Shown in pieces: positions 6,451-14,099 of a stretch of DNA of 27,719 nt. Source of the stretch: Clostridia bacterium (lineage in GTDB: Bacteria; Bacillota; Clostridia; Christensenellales; CAG-917); the NCBI GenBank assembly GCA_017500745.1, contig JAFVYE010000034.1, positions 1-27,719 on the forward strand. The letters run 5' to 3'. The notes below the pieces were generated by a model that saw only the letters and a program-made list of their open reading frames with translations, searched no databases and had not been told where the DNA came from. The stretch's first letter is position 1. Each line of letters begins with the position of its first letter. The position numbers and the translations under genes were made by a program.

Positions 6451-8001
6451 TTAGTTTTCTTCGGTTGCTTCAGGGGCTTCGGTTGCTTCTTCTGCAACTA
6501 CGTCTTCTGCGGGTTCTTCAACAAGAGTGTCAACAACGCCAACTTGAACTGCTGCTTCGGTGACGATTGACTTGTTTTCAATTTCTTCTTCAACTGCGCT
6601 GTCTTTCTTTTCAAGCTTGTTGCAGACTGCGTATGTGATGATGCCGAGGATGAGTGCTGTTGCAACTGATGTGATGGTGATTGCCTTTTCAACAACGCCG
6701 TTGTCGTTGATCATGTAAGGAATCTTGATTGCAAGACCGCCGATGCCTGCGATGAGGATTGCGGACACTGTAAAGAGGTTCTTGTTTTCGCCGAGGTCAA
6801 TGTTCTTGAACATCTTGAGACCGCTGACTGCGATGAAGCCATAGAGCGTCAAGCAAACACCGCCCATGACGCATGCAGGGATGGTTTGAAGGAGACACAT
6901 AAGGGGTGAGATGAATGAGAGCACAATGCACATGATTGCTGCTGTGAAGATTGTGCTGATTGATGCGTTTCTTGTGATTGCAACGCAACCAACTGATTCA
7001 CCGTAGGTGGTGTTGGGGCAAACGCCGAAGATTGTGCCTGCCATTGAGCCAACGCCGTCACCAAGGAGTGTGCGCTTGAGGCCGAGTTCGCCTTCAACAA
7101 GGTCCTTTTCAATGATTGAGGAGAGGTTCTTGTGGTCTGCGATATGTTCTGCAAAGACGACCAGTGCAACGGGGAGGAATGCGAGTGCTGCTTCTGCAAC
7201 GCCTGCACCGTTGAGGAGTTGTGCTCCGTCAATTTGTGCTTCGCCGGTGACCATTTCTCTGATTGCTTCAATGAGAGCAAAGTCAGGATAGTTGAGGAAA
7301 CTTTGAACTGTGACGTTCTTGAAGTTGTCAATGAGGGGTTGCCAGTTGATGATTTGGAGATATTCAACACCAGTTGCCATGCCGATACCGGTGAAGATTG
7401 TTGCCAGTGCGTAGCCTGCGCCAATACCAATGATGAAGGGGATGAGTTTCATCATCTTGTACTTCTTTTGGACTGAGCAGATGATGACAACGAAGAAGGT
7501 CACAAGACCGCAGAGGAGACCAATGAGGTTGTATCCGCCGTTGAGTGCGTCTGCGCTTGCTTTGACCATGTCGCCCATTGCGTTGCCTGCAAGTGAAAGA
7601 CCAATGACTGCAACGGTAGGTCCAATGATGACGGGAGGCATAAGTTTGCCAACCCATTTTGTGCCTACAAAGTGGATGACGATTGCAATGACCACGTACA
7701 CAAGGCCTGCAAAGATTGAGCCAACAATGATACCGCAATAGCCGTATGCCATTGCAACACCAAGTGAACTAAGGAATGCAAATGAACTTCCAAGGAAGAC
7801 GGGGCTCTTGAACTTTGTAAAGAGCAAATAGACGATTGTGCCTACGCCTGCGCCGAGGATTGCTGCGGGGATTTGTGTGGGCAAGCCAATGATTGAGGGC
7901 ACTGCGATGGTTGCTGCCATGATGGCAAGAACTTGTTGCAATGCAAACACAAGCATCTTGTTGAACTTGGGTCTGTCATGAACGTCATAAACGAGTTTCA
8001 T
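6451..8001 (-). CDS. uraA: Uracil permease, NCS2 (nucleobase:cation symporter-2) family
   Basis: Uracil:proton symporter of the UraA/PyrP type, 516 aa with about 12-14 hydrophobic segments. The N-terminal block KFNKMLVFALQQVLAIMAAT matches the family's first helix. The substrate region has AEHIADHKNLS near residue 285 and PNTTYGESVG near 330, the hallmark of uracil permeases within NCS2. The last ~55 residues after the final helix form an unusual tail rich in Glu, Ala and Val. ATG at 8001 follows a GGAG site. Neighbouring upp supports uracil rather than xanthine as substrate. Confidence 0.92.
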   Translation of the reverse strand: MKLVYDVHDRPKFNKMLVFALQQVLAIMAATIAVPSIIGLPTQIPAAILGAGVGTIVYLLFTKFKSPVFLGSSFAFLSSLGVAMAYGYCGIIVGSIFAGLVYVVIAIVIHFVGTKWVGKLMPPVIIGPTVAVIGLSLAGNAMGDMVKASADALNGGYNLIGLLCGLVTFFVVIICSVQKKYKMMKLIPFIIGIGAGYALATIFTGIGMATGVEYLQIINWQPLIDNFKNVTVQSFLNYPDFALIEAIREMVTGEAQIDGAQLLNGAGVAEAALAFLPVALVVFAEHIADHKNLSSIIEKDLVEGELGLKRTLLGDGVGSMAGTIFGVCPNTTYGESVGCVAITRNASISTIFTAAIMCIVLSFISPLMCLLQTIPACVMGGVCLTLYGFIAVSGLKMFKNIDLGENKNLFTVSAILIAGIGGLAIKIPYMINDNGVVEKAITITSVATALILGIITYAVCNKLEKKDSAVEEEIENKSIVTEAAVQVGVVDTLVEEPAEDVVAEEATEAPEATEEN

Positions 8002-8110
8002 AGTTTCTTCTCCATTTTATTATTTAGTTTTTTTTGTTTAGTCTTACGTATATAGAGTGTTATATCGCACACGTGGGTGCGCATCTTGCCCCCGCTCTCC
8101 CCCTGAGCGC

Positions 8111-8148
8111 AAAAAAAAATTCGTCACCGCAACGGGAACGAATTTTTT
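8111..8148 (-). terminator. Terminator/attenuator upstream of uraA
   Basis: Stem AAAAAATTCGT (8114-8124) with ACGAATTTTTT (8138-8148) and an inner CCG/CGG pair. On the - strand it ends in a run of nine T (8111-8119), so it can stop transcription toward uraA. It sits 110 nt before the uraA start, and its upstream stem side begins at the stop codon of a 28-codon ORF. It may simply end the radical SAM operon or act as a uraA attenuator. Confidence 0.75.
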
Positions 8149-8233
8149 AGGCAATTATAGAAACAAATACGCCATCGGCCATCATTGTGGCCTTGTTTTT
8201 CACACATTGAATTGTGAGTGTGACTGCGTTCAT
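8147..8233 (-). CDS. 28-aa leader peptide or small protein
   Basis: Too short for normal ORF calling. ATG at 8233 has a strong ribosome-binding site (GGAGG, then AGCAA, then ATG). It codes 28 residues beginning MNAVTLTIQC and ending VFVSIIA, and its TAA overlaps the base of the terminator stem. No family recognised. The reading frame contains a small hairpin (8177-8192) and then a U-rich stretch. The layout fits a leader peptide for transcription attenuation of uraA, as in enterobacterial pyrBI, but a stand-alone small protein or chance ORF remains possible. Confidence 0.45.
   Translation of the reverse strand: MNAVTLTIQCVKNKATMMADGVFVSIIA
8177..8192 (-). other. Possible pause hairpin in uraA leader
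   Basis: GGCCA-N6-TGGCC, a 5-bp GC-rich stem inside the 28-codon ORF. It is about 28 nt upstream of the terminator stem, and a U-rich RNA stretch lies between the two. Confidence 0.45.
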
Positions 8234-8348
8234 TTGCTCCTCCAAAGCTTGTCTTGAGTCATGCCCTCAACAAACTATAAATACCTTATCACAAAGGCAA
8301 AAAAATAGCAAACGTTTTAAGCCACAAAAATATTTATTTTTTACAATT

Positions 8349-9176
8349 TTATCTGCCCAAAATTTTCTTCAATTCATCAAGGTTGAAATCGGGCACGTAT
8401 TCCTCGGTTGCGCTGTCAAGTTCTTGTGAAAAACCTTGGCTGAGCCCCGCATCAAAAAATGCGTCAACCGCCATATTGTACTCAAGCTCGTTGATGCGCC
8501 TGCTGAGAGCAGGATGTCCGCTGACTGCCGGTGTAGGAAAATATTGTCCCATGACGCTGACGTACATCTTTTTGTCTATGGAGGCAATTTCGTGCATGAC
8601 GCCAACGGTGTTGCGTATGCCTCTGGGAAGCACAAGGTGACGGACAATGACCCCCTTTGTCATCATTCCGTCATCATCAAACTGGTTGACGGGGATTTGA
8701 CGGCGCATTTCACGGATGGCCTCTCTTGCCACCTCAAAGTAGTTGGGCACTCCTGAATATTCTTGGGCAAGGCGATTGTCGCTGTACTTGAAATCAGGCA
8801 GATATATGTCCACCAATCCCTCAAGCTTTTTGAGGTTGGCAACTGTTTCATAACCACTGCTATTCCACACAATAGGAATGGTCAATTGAGTGCGAACAAC
8901 CTTCAACACGTTGGCAAGCAAATTGACGTTTTGAGGGGGTGAGACAAGGTTGATGTTTTCTGCTCCAATTGACTGCAAATAAAGCATACACTTCATAAGC
9001 TCTTGAGGGCCCACTTCAAGGCCAACACCCTCGTGAGAAATCCTGTGGTTTTGACAAAAAACGCACTTCATATTGCATCCGCTGAAAAAGATTGTGCCAC
9101 TGCCCTTGTCCCCAGAGATGCAGGGTTCTTCAAAGTGATGAAGGCCTACTCTTGCGATTTTGAAAGTTTCACTCAT
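8349..9176 (-). CDS. Radical SAM protein, PflX/COG1313 type
   Basis: Radical S-adenosylmethionine enzyme related to pyruvate formate-lyase activating enzymes, 275 aa. The [4Fe-4S] motif is Cys34-x3-Cys38-x2-Cys41 in GCNMKCVFCQN. NLVSPPQNV (near residue 77) and WNSSGYE (near 104) are typical of the COG1313 'PflX' group, whose substrate is not established. No glycyl-radical enzyme is nearby, so an activase role is not supported here. Its ATG (9176) overlaps the TGA of the upstream oxidoreductase by 4 nt (ATGA), with GAGAGG before it, so the two are translationally coupled. Confidence 0.85.
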   Translation of the reverse strand: MSETFKIARVGLHHFEEPCISGDKGSGTIFFSGCNMKCVFCQNHRISHEGVGLEVGPQELMKCMLYLQSIGAENINLVSPPQNVNLLANVLKVVRTQLTIPIVWNSSGYETVANLKKLEGLVDIYLPDFKYSDNRLAQEYSGVPNYFEVAREAIREMRRQIPVNQFDDDGMMTKGVIVRHLVLPRGIRNTVGVMHEIASIDKKMYVSVMGQYFPTPAVSGHPALSRRINELEYNMAVDAFFDAGLSQGFSQELDSATEEYVPDFNLDELKKILGR

Positions 9177-10513
9177 TGTTTGCCTCTCTCAATTTTGACA
9201 ATGATATTGTCGTACTTATTTTGCCATTTCTGGACTTTTTTGAGGTTGTACTTTTTGGGCAACTTTTTGGCCACGTTCATGGCGTTTACGCCCTTCAAAA
9301 CCCACTTGATTGCTTGGCCAATAAGGTGGCCGTTTTTTAGGAGTATGCCCACCTTTTTCAAGATGTCGCCAAGGGTCAATTTGACAGGGTTTTCGGTGTC
9401 GGTTGACAAAAGAGCCATATCCTCATTTGTGACTGCTCCGCAACCAAACAGCCAGTTTATCTCATCAGGATTGATGTTTAAAGCCCATCTTTTGACAACA
9501 TCAACAAGTGTGTAGGATGCGCCAAGCTCCTCAAAGTACTTGACTTGATAGCCCCACAAATGCTCTGCGTCAAACTTGTCGGGGTTGGTTGAAATTATGT
9601 GTTCGCCAAGCCACAAGCCCGCCTTCATGCTGGCCTCAATGCCACTTCCCATAAAGGGCATTGTCATAAAGGCGCTGTCGCCAACAAGGGCATATCCGTC
9701 TGCCACAATGCCCCCTGCGGTGCATCTAAGCCCTATGTCAACCCACTTGCCTTCCTTCAAAACTTGATCTGTCAAAATGGGATGGCTCTTGTACAATGCT
9801 TCAAGGCATTTGTCCTTGTCCTCCTCTGTCAAAGTGTCAATGCGTCCAATCAGCACGTCCACTTCGTTGCGATCGTTGAGGTTGCACCAGCTGATGCCTG
9901 CGCCGTCCAAATGTTTGACGTAAAGGGTGCTTTCAGGATTGGGGGTTTCTGCTTCTTCATTGCGGACAAAAAAACCTCTCCATCCCTTCATAACTCCGCC
10001 CTTTCCTGCCTCTGCGGGCACCCCGAATTTTGCGGGAATTTGGGCTCTGAAAGGGGAGTTGAATCCGCTGGCATCCACCACCAAATCGGCATGCAATTCC
10101 TCTCCGTCAACCACGACTCCAACCACACTATCTCCATCAAGCACAAGGCGCTCAACAGGGGTGTCAAAGTGGACTTTTGCCCCGCTTTCTTCAGCAAGTG
10201 CCACTAAGTGATCCACAAGACCACGTCTTGACACAGACACTTCCTCCATGGGCTTTGCAGGAGGCACTTTCAAGCTGTTTTTTTCATCGGGAGACACAAA
10301 AAGCCACTTGCTCTTTTGAGTGTAGCAATGGGTTGGGGGCGGTGCAATTCCGCAAATTTCAAAGATGTCAAAACGGATGTCATCGTGCCAATCGTGAGAG
10401 GTTGCTCCACGAGAAGCCCTTTCAAAAACTTCAACGTCATATCCTGCCAAGGCAAGCTTGCCTGCAACAAGTGCTCCTCCTTGACCCAAGCCGATGACTA
10501 TAACTTTTTTCAT
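9173..10513 (-). CDS. FAD-dependent oxidoreductase (geranylgeranyl reductase/monooxygenase-like fold)
   Basis: A 446-aa flavoprotein of the para-hydroxybenzoate hydroxylase-like superfamily. The N-terminal dinucleotide-binding loop is Gly8-x-Gly10-x2-Gly13, followed by an acidic end (VEVFER). The middle has the DASGFNS segment, and the second FAD motif GDSAFMTMPFMGSGIE lies near residue 275. The true start is ATG 10513 with AGGTGG; a longer in-frame start would run back through the promoter. Specific substrate unknown. It heads a two-gene operon with the radical SAM protein and is driven by a near-perfect promoter. It may reduce or oxidise a lipid or a small aromatic compound, but that is only superfamily-level inference. 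Confidence 0.82.
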   Translation of the reverse strand: MKKVIVIGLGQGGALVAGKLALAGYDVEVFERASRGATSHDWHDDIRFDIFEICGIAPPPTHCYTQKSKWLFVSPDEKNSLKVPPAKPMEEVSVSRRGLVDHLVALAEESGAKVHFDTPVERLVLDGDSVVGVVVDGEELHADLVVDASGFNSPFRAQIPAKFGVPAEAGKGGVMKGWRGFFVRNEEAETPNPESTLYVKHLDGAGISWCNLNDRNEVDVLIGRIDTLTEEDKDKCLEALYKSHPILTDQVLKEGKWVDIGLRCTAGGIVADGYALVGDSAFMTMPFMGSGIEASMKAGLWLGEHIISTNPDKFDAEHLWGYQVKYFEELGASYTLVDVVKRWALNINPDEINWLFGCGAVTNEDMALLSTDTENPVKLTLGDILKKVGILLKNGHLIGQAIKWVLKGVNAMNVAKKLPKKYNLKKVQKWQNKYDNIIVKIERGKQ

Positions 10514-10541
10514 AATCCACCTATGTTTTGTTTCTACAATA

Positions 10542-10570
10542 ATTATAGACCTGATGATGTTGACTGTCAA
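10542..10570 (-). promoter_or_regulatory. Sigma-A type promoter of the flavoprotein-radical SAM operon
   Basis: On the - strand: TTGACA (10570-10565), 17-bp spacer, TATAAT (10547-10542). Both boxes match the consensus perfectly. It lies 29 nt upstream of the ATG. Confidence 0.88.
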
Positions 10571-10594
10571 TATCGGTTTTTTTTCGGCGGGTGC

Positions 10595-10623
10595 TTTACA
10601 GTTTGCGGTATAGGTGCTATAAT
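10595..10623 (+). promoter_or_regulatory. Sigma-A type promoter of the CofE-like gene
   Basis: TTTACA (10595-10600), 17-bp spacer, TATAAT (10618-10623). It is back to back with the divergent promoter, and their -35 boxes are 24 bp apart. Confidence 0.85.
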
Positions 10624-10678
10624 TTTATGGTTGTTTGAGCAAGCTCAAATACAATATCTTTCCACCTTTGGAGGCACT

Positions 10679-11869
10679 ATGTCATCAACAGTCGGCACAA
10701 TTTCAAGAGGCATCAAAGCACCCATCATCAAAACCGGGGACGACCTTGTTTCAATCGCAGTTGACAGTCTGCTTGCCGCAGCCAGCGACACAGAAACTGG
10801 CTTCAAAATTCAAGATCGTGACGTCTTTGCTCTCACAGAAGCAGTCGTGGGCAGAGCACAAGGCAACTACGCCACAGTTGACCACATCGCAACTGACGTC
10901 CGCAGAAAAACTGGCGGTGGCACAGTTGGGCTCATCTTCCCCATCCTTTCAAGAAACAGATTTTCATTGCTCCTCAAAGGCATCGCAAAGGGCGTGGACA
11001 AGCTTGTCATCATGCTCTCATATCCCAGCGATGAGGTGGGCAACCACCTTATGAGCATTGACGCTCTTGATGAAAAGGGCATCAACCCCTACTCTGACGT
11101 GTTCACCGAAAAGGAAGTGTACGACACCTTTGGCGAAATCAAGCACCCCTTCACCGGCATGGACTACGTTGCCCTCTACAAACAAATGGGTGGCGAAAAC
11201 ACAGAAATCATCCTTGCCAACAGACCTCAAGAGATCTTGAAGTACACCGACACAGTCATCAATGCAGACATCCACACCCGTTTCCGCACAAAGCGTCTCC
11301 TCCTTGAAGCAGGCGCAAAAACCGTGCTTTCTCTCCACGACATCTTGAACGAGTCCGTTGACGGCAGTGGCTACAACAGCGACTACGGCATCTTGGGCTC
11401 AAACCTTGCAACCGACAACAGCGTCAAGCTCTTCCCCAGAGATTGCCAATCTCTTGTTGAGGACATTCAAAAGGAAGTGTACAAGCGCACGGGCAAACAC
11501 ATTGAAGTTATGGTATACGGAGACGGCGCATTCAAAGATCCCGTCGGCAAGATTTGGGAGCTTGCAGACCCCGTGGTTTCTCCGGGATATACAAGTGGCC
11601 TTGAAGGCACACCCAATGAGCTCAAGCTCAAATATCTTGCAGACAACGCCATTGGCAATTTGAGTGGAGAGGATGCAAAGCAAGCCATCAAAGACATGAT
11701 CAAAGCAAAGCCATCAAACCTGGTTGCATCACAAGCATCACAAGGCACAACCCCCAGACGCCTCACAGATTTGCTTGGCTCTCTCTGTGACCTGACAAGT
11801 GGCAGTGGCGACAAGGGCACTCCCTTCATCTACGTGCAAAACTACTTCACAAACTACGCCAACGACTGA
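10679..11869 (+). CDS. CofE-like gamma-glutamyl ligase (coenzyme F420-0:L-glutamate ligase homologue)
   Basis: A 396-aa protein whose N-terminal half matches the CofE fold: IKTGDDLVSIAVDSL near residue 16, a DVFALTEAVVGRAQGN block near 50, and a SRNRFSLLLKGIAKG block. CofE adds glutamate to F420-0. Bacillota homologues of this longer type occur in organisms without a full F420 pathway, so the acceptor here is uncertain. No cofC, cofD or cofH is in the window. ATG at 10679 is set by GGAGG (10670-10674). The apparent upstream extension crosses the promoter. Single-gene transcript, closed by a terminator. Confidence 0.8.
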   Translation: MSSTVGTISRGIKAPIIKTGDDLVSIAVDSLLAAASDTETGFKIQDRDVFALTEAVVGRAQGNYATVDHIATDVRRKTGGGTVGLIFPILSRNRFSLLLKGIAKGVDKLVIMLSYPSDEVGNHLMSIDALDEKGINPYSDVFTEKEVYDTFGEIKHPFTGMDYVALYKQMGGENTEIILANRPQEILKYTDTVINADIHTRFRTKRLLLEAGAKTVLSLHDILNESVDGSGYNSDYGILGSNLATDNSVKLFPRDCQSLVEDIQKEVYKRTGKHIEVMVYGDGAFKDPVGKIWELADPVVSPGYTSGLEGTPNELKLKYLADNAIGNLSGEDAKQAIKDMIKAKPSNLVASQASQGTTPRRLTDLLGSLCDLTSGSGDKGTPFIYVQNYFTNYAND

Positions 11870-11883
11870 TATGGCTCAAAGCA

Positions 11884-11915
11884 AAAAAGCCCACTCAAGC
11901 GAGTGGGCTTTTTGT
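11884..11915 (+). terminator. Terminator of the CofE-like gene
   Basis: AAAAAGCCCACTC (11884-11896), loop AAGC, GAGTGGGCTTTTT (11901-11913). The A-tract on the other side makes it symmetrical. Confidence 0.92.
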
Positions 11916-11927
11916 TTAACTTACATA

Positions 11928-11956
11928 TTGAAATATGTAATTGGCTGTGATATAAT
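11928..11956 (+). promoter_or_regulatory. Promoter of the mannose operon
   Basis: TTGAAA (11928-11933), 17-bp spacer, TATAAT (11951-11956), 41 nt before the ATG of the first gene. Confidence 0.82.
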
Positions 11957-11997
11957 TTCTTTGTATAGGCACGGTCTGTACAAAGGAATTTGAATTT

Positions 11998-12906
11998 ATG
12001 AACGGGAAAATCAACAATCTATCTCAAATCGCATATGCCAGAAGATACACTCTCTCCGAGGGCGCAGAGGCAGGCATCAAGGTCATTGAGGTGTTCAATG
12101 GGCGCCTCCGCTTTCTCATCAACGAGAGCAAATGCCTTGACGTAATGCAACTTTTTGACGGAGACGTCAACATCTCATTTTTGTCAAAAAACGGCTTTCA
12201 TCACGCCGATTTGAACTATGAACGCCGTTTTGAAGGCGGTATGCTGTACACCTGTGGTCTTGACAACGTTGGCACGAGAGAGGGCTACGTCATCCACGGC
12301 ACCCTCCACACCAGCCCTGCAAAAGTGACTGCAATCATCTGCAATGAGGATGAAATCAAGGTGGTTGGCGAGATGAGATCAAGTGCGCTTTTTGGGGACA
12401 ATCTTCTTTTTACACGCACTATCACAACCAAAGTTGGAGATGACACTTTCATCGTTGAGGACGTCCTTCACAATCAGGGCTACACCGACAGCGAATACTG
12501 CCTGCTATACCACGTCAACGTGGGCTATCCTATGCTTGATGAAGGTGTCACAATCCTGCAAGATGAACTCAGTTGCCAGCCTCGCAATGAGTGGGCAAAA
12601 GCCAAGTTTGACACAAGAAATATCTTGACGGATGCCGTTGTTGGCGAGGAGGAGCAATGCTATTATACCATCCACAACACCCCTCACGTTGAGGTGGTCA
12701 ACAACAAGCTTGGTCGCACTTTCACCCTTGACTACTCCAAGGATACGTTGCCTTGCTTTGTCCAATGGAACAGCCGTATGAGTGGAGATTACGCACAGGG
12801 CTTGGAGCCCTCCACCACCTTCCTTGACGACACTTTTACCCGCACCAAAATCAAAGCAGGAGAAAGGGTCAACTTCCGCATTGCAATGTCCGTGAAACGC
12901 TTTTGA
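11998..12906 (+). CDS. DUF4432/aldose 1-epimerase-like protein
   Basis: A 302-aa protein that fits the galactose mutarotase-like beta-sandwich family DUF4432. Typical segments are the GGMLYTCGLDNVG block near residue 80, HGTLHTSPA near 100 and LLYHVNVGYPMLDEG near 172. Family members are thought to bind or epimerise sugars, and activity is mostly untested. AAAGGA precedes the ATG by about 10 nt. First gene after the promoter; manA, a PfkB kinase and an alpha-mannosidase follow, so a role with mannose or its anomers is the natural guess. Confidence 0.8.
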   Translation: MNGKINNLSQIAYARRYTLSEGAEAGIKVIEVFNGRLRFLINESKCLDVMQLFDGDVNISFLSKNGFHHADLNYERRFEGGMLYTCGLDNVGTREGYVIHGTLHTSPAKVTAIICNEDEIKVVGEMRSSALFGDNLLFTRTITTKVGDDTFIVEDVLHNQGYTDSEYCLLYHVNVGYPMLDEGVTILQDELSCQPRNEWAKAKFDTRNILTDAVVGEEEQCYYTIHNTPHVEVVNNKLGRTFTLDYSKDTLPCFVQWNSRMSGDYAQGLEPSTTFLDDTFTRTKIKAGERVNFRIAMSVKRF

Positions 12907-12944
12907 CAACAGCCACAAAACACAACTTCTATAAAAGGCATAAT

Positions 12945-13997
12945 ATGAAAAACGTACTTTCAAAACCATTATTTTTCAAAGACAACAGAGTCTACCGAGT
13001 CTATCTTGGGGGCAAAGGCATTTCTCTCCTCCGTCAACGTGAGGAGGAACAAGATGACTTCTTCCCCGAAGAGTGGATTGCCAGCAAAGTGAAAGCCATC
13101 AATCCCAAGTACTTTGGGGAGCGTGACGGCGTTGCTGTGGTTGAAGGAGCAGATGCATACTTTGATGATCTCCTCCGTGACTACCCCGATTTGCTCCTTG
13201 GTGGCAGAAAATACGATTGCCTTGTCAAATACCTTGACAGCGCAATCCGCTTGCCCATGCAAGTGCACCCCACCAAAGAGTTTGCAAAGAAGCATTTTGG
13301 CAGTGACTACGGCAAGACGGAGGCGTGGCTTGTGCTGGCAACTCGCCCCAATGCAACCATATATTTTGGGTTCAATCGTGACGTCACCAAAGAGGAGCTT
13401 GGTGCCCTTGAAGAAAGGAGCGAAACCGAGCGTGACATCATGTCATCAATCCTATACAAAGTTGACGCAAAGGTGGGTGACATCTACATAATCAATGCGG
13501 GGCTCATCCACGCAATTGGAGCAGGATGCACCATCCTTGAAGTGCAAGAACCCACCGACTTCACAATTCAACCAGAAAGATGGTGTGGCGACTATCACAT
13601 CAGTGAAAACGAGGAGTATATTGGGCTTGACAAGTCCACGGCCCTTGACTGCTTTGACTACTCTCTCGTTGGCGAAAAGGCACTCCGTGGCGCAAAAGTC
13701 ACGCCCAAAATTGCCTATGACAAAGACGGCGTTGTAAAGGAGGAACTCATCTCCTACGACATCACTCCTTGCTTTGCAGAAAACAGATACACCGTGACAA
13801 CGGGCGCTTTGACTCTGCCCTATGCACCTTCGGTTTGGATCTGCACAGAAGGCAAAGGCAAGATTGTTGGCGAGGGCTATGAAAGGACAATTTCACAGGG
13901 AGATTACTTCTTCCTGCCCTACGTTGCAGAAGGCAAATTCCGCATTGTGGCTGACGACAAAATTGAGATGATTGAGTGCTTGCCCTCAAAGCAATAA
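12945..13997 (+). CDS. manA: Mannose-6-phosphate isomerase, class I
   Basis: Zinc-dependent cupin enzyme converting mannose-6-P to fructose-6-P, 350 aa. Predicted zinc ligands are Gln106 and His108 (MQVHPT), Glu126 (GKTEAW) and His189 (LIHAIGAG). TDFTIQPERW near 204-213 is the usual active-site arginine region. ATG 12945 with AAAAGG is preferred; the in-frame extension to 12903 overlaps the previous gene's stop and has no ribosome-binding site. Follows the DUF4432 gene by 38 nt in the same operon. Confidence 0.93.
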   Translation: MKNVLSKPLFFKDNRVYRVYLGGKGISLLRQREEEQDDFFPEEWIASKVKAINPKYFGERDGVAVVEGADAYFDDLLRDYPDLLLGGRKYDCLVKYLDSAIRLPMQVHPTKEFAKKHFGSDYGKTEAWLVLATRPNATIYFGFNRDVTKEELGALEERSETERDIMSSILYKVDAKVGDIYIINAGLIHAIGAGCTILEVQEPTDFTIQPERWCGDYHISENEEYIGLDKSTALDCFDYSLVGEKALRGAKVTPKIAYDKDGVVKEELISYDITPCFAENRYTVTTGALTLPYAPSVWICTEGKGKIVGEGYERTISQGDYFFLPYVAEGKFRIVADDKIEMIECLPSKQ

Positions 13998-14099
13998 TCT
14001 GTTTGCATCCCCACGGCAAACACAATCATTTGACAAAACAAAGATTTTAAATTAACAAAACAAACGCTTGAAATGCCGTTTGTGAAAAATAAGGAAATT
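13998..14099 (+). other. Intergenic spacer with two hairpins and a possible weak promoter
   Basis: GTTTGC (14001-14006) pairs with GCAAAC (14016-14021), and CAAACG (14061-14066) pairs with CGTTTG (14077-14082). A TTGACA at about 14030-14035 has only a poor TAACAA at 17 bp, so an internal promoter is possible but weak. Neither hairpin has a T-tract. Confidence 0.4.

Noticed and set aside
8041..8100. Possible riboswitch in the uraA leader between terminator and ATG
   Set aside because: A GCGCAC/GTGTGCG-type hairpin exists, but I could not match the conserved core of purine, PRPP or other known riboswitches, nor a clear PyrR-binding loop.
10316..10678. N-terminal extension of the CofE-like gene
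   Set aside because: It crosses the divergent flavoprotein gene and both promoters; the ATG at 10679 has its own GGAGG site.
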